Assembly: GCA_030043175.1 (NCBI GenBank)
Contig: JASHYD010000083.1
Coordinates: 1-5,552, forward strand
Origin: Xanthobacteraceae bacterium
Lineage (GTDB): Bacteria; Pseudomonadota; Alphaproteobacteria; Rhizobiales; Xanthobacteraceae
DNA length: 5,552 bases
Direction: 5' to 3'
Below the pieces are notes generated by a model. It was not told where the DNA came from. It ran no database searches and saw nothing but the letters and a program-made list of their open reading frames with translations. Shown here in pieces: positions 5,386 through 5,552 of this stretch; the stretch's first letter is position 1; each line of letters begins with the position of its first letter. A program made the translations under genes and the position numbers.

Positions 5386-5552
5386 TGCGCGGATGCGCAG
5401 CGCAACACATGCTCGACGTCGATATTCATCGCGTTCTTTTGCGTGACGTTACTGCCCGGCTCGGAGAACCATCAGGTTCTCTGGAAGAAGGGCTTCGCGA
5501 TGGAGGCGGACTTGAAGACGGCAATTCTCCTGAATGATCGCGATGTCGGGTC

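Noticed and set aside
4845..5537. Longest open frame in the window, plus strand, 230 residues
   Set aside because: The first 100 residues are Ser/Arg/Thr-rich, it runs through the heptamer repeat, and it has no ribosome site or recognisable motif. It looks like chance openness in GC-rich DNA.

Overview
The window looks like an accessory, decaying stretch of a GC-rich alphaproteobacterial chromosome. The order Hyphomicrobiales, close to Bradyrhizobium or Rhodopseudomonas, is the best guess. Three things suggest this: the extended form of ribosomal protein S21, the rhizobial style of the ISL3 transposase remnant, and a CTACTCC heptamer array whose plus-strand translation (RYSLLPTPYSLL) I associate with Bradyrhizobium intergenic DNA. 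The assignment rests on memory of sequence style, not on a search.

Layout. Positions 1-1420 hold only broken genes. There is an internal piece of a tyrosine recombinase on the plus strand (about 185-500). Two coding-like minus-strand frames (1176 to 880, and 886 to about 434) overlap at GTGCTAG, and the second carries a nonsense codon. The C-terminal region-4 end of a primary sigma-70 factor lies on the minus strand (1413-1194). Positions 1416-2076 hold no gene I can support beyond one weak minus-strand frame. An intact rpsU follows on the plus strand (2091-2384, TTG start, good Shine-Dalgarno). It converges on an intact 72-residue conserved hypothetical gene (2660-2442). Positions 2661-3089 are empty as far as I can see.

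From 3090 to about 4380 lies a complete-length but inactive ISL3-family insertion sequence on the minus strand. Its transposase is recognisable from the N-terminal zinc-ribbon region to the DDE glutamate, but it is split by many indels. A 20-base inverted repeat (18 of 20 matching) brackets it at 3104-3123 and 4354-4373. Beyond it is a small intact minus-strand gene of 66 residues (4674-4474), whose stop overlaps the ATG of a frameshifted stub of a second small protein (TAATG). The right end (4680-5552) has one weak minus-strand frame with a single membrane segment and the four-copy heptamer array.

Functionally only three small genes look alive: rpsU, the 72-residue protein and the 66-residue protein. 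The rest is a graveyard of a recombinase, an IS and a sigma-factor tail, as found at the edges of genomic islands. I found no convincing new biological system. The best leads are the sigma-70 tail fragment, the overlapping pair of broken frames, and the contrast between intact small genes and heavily frameshifted neighbours.
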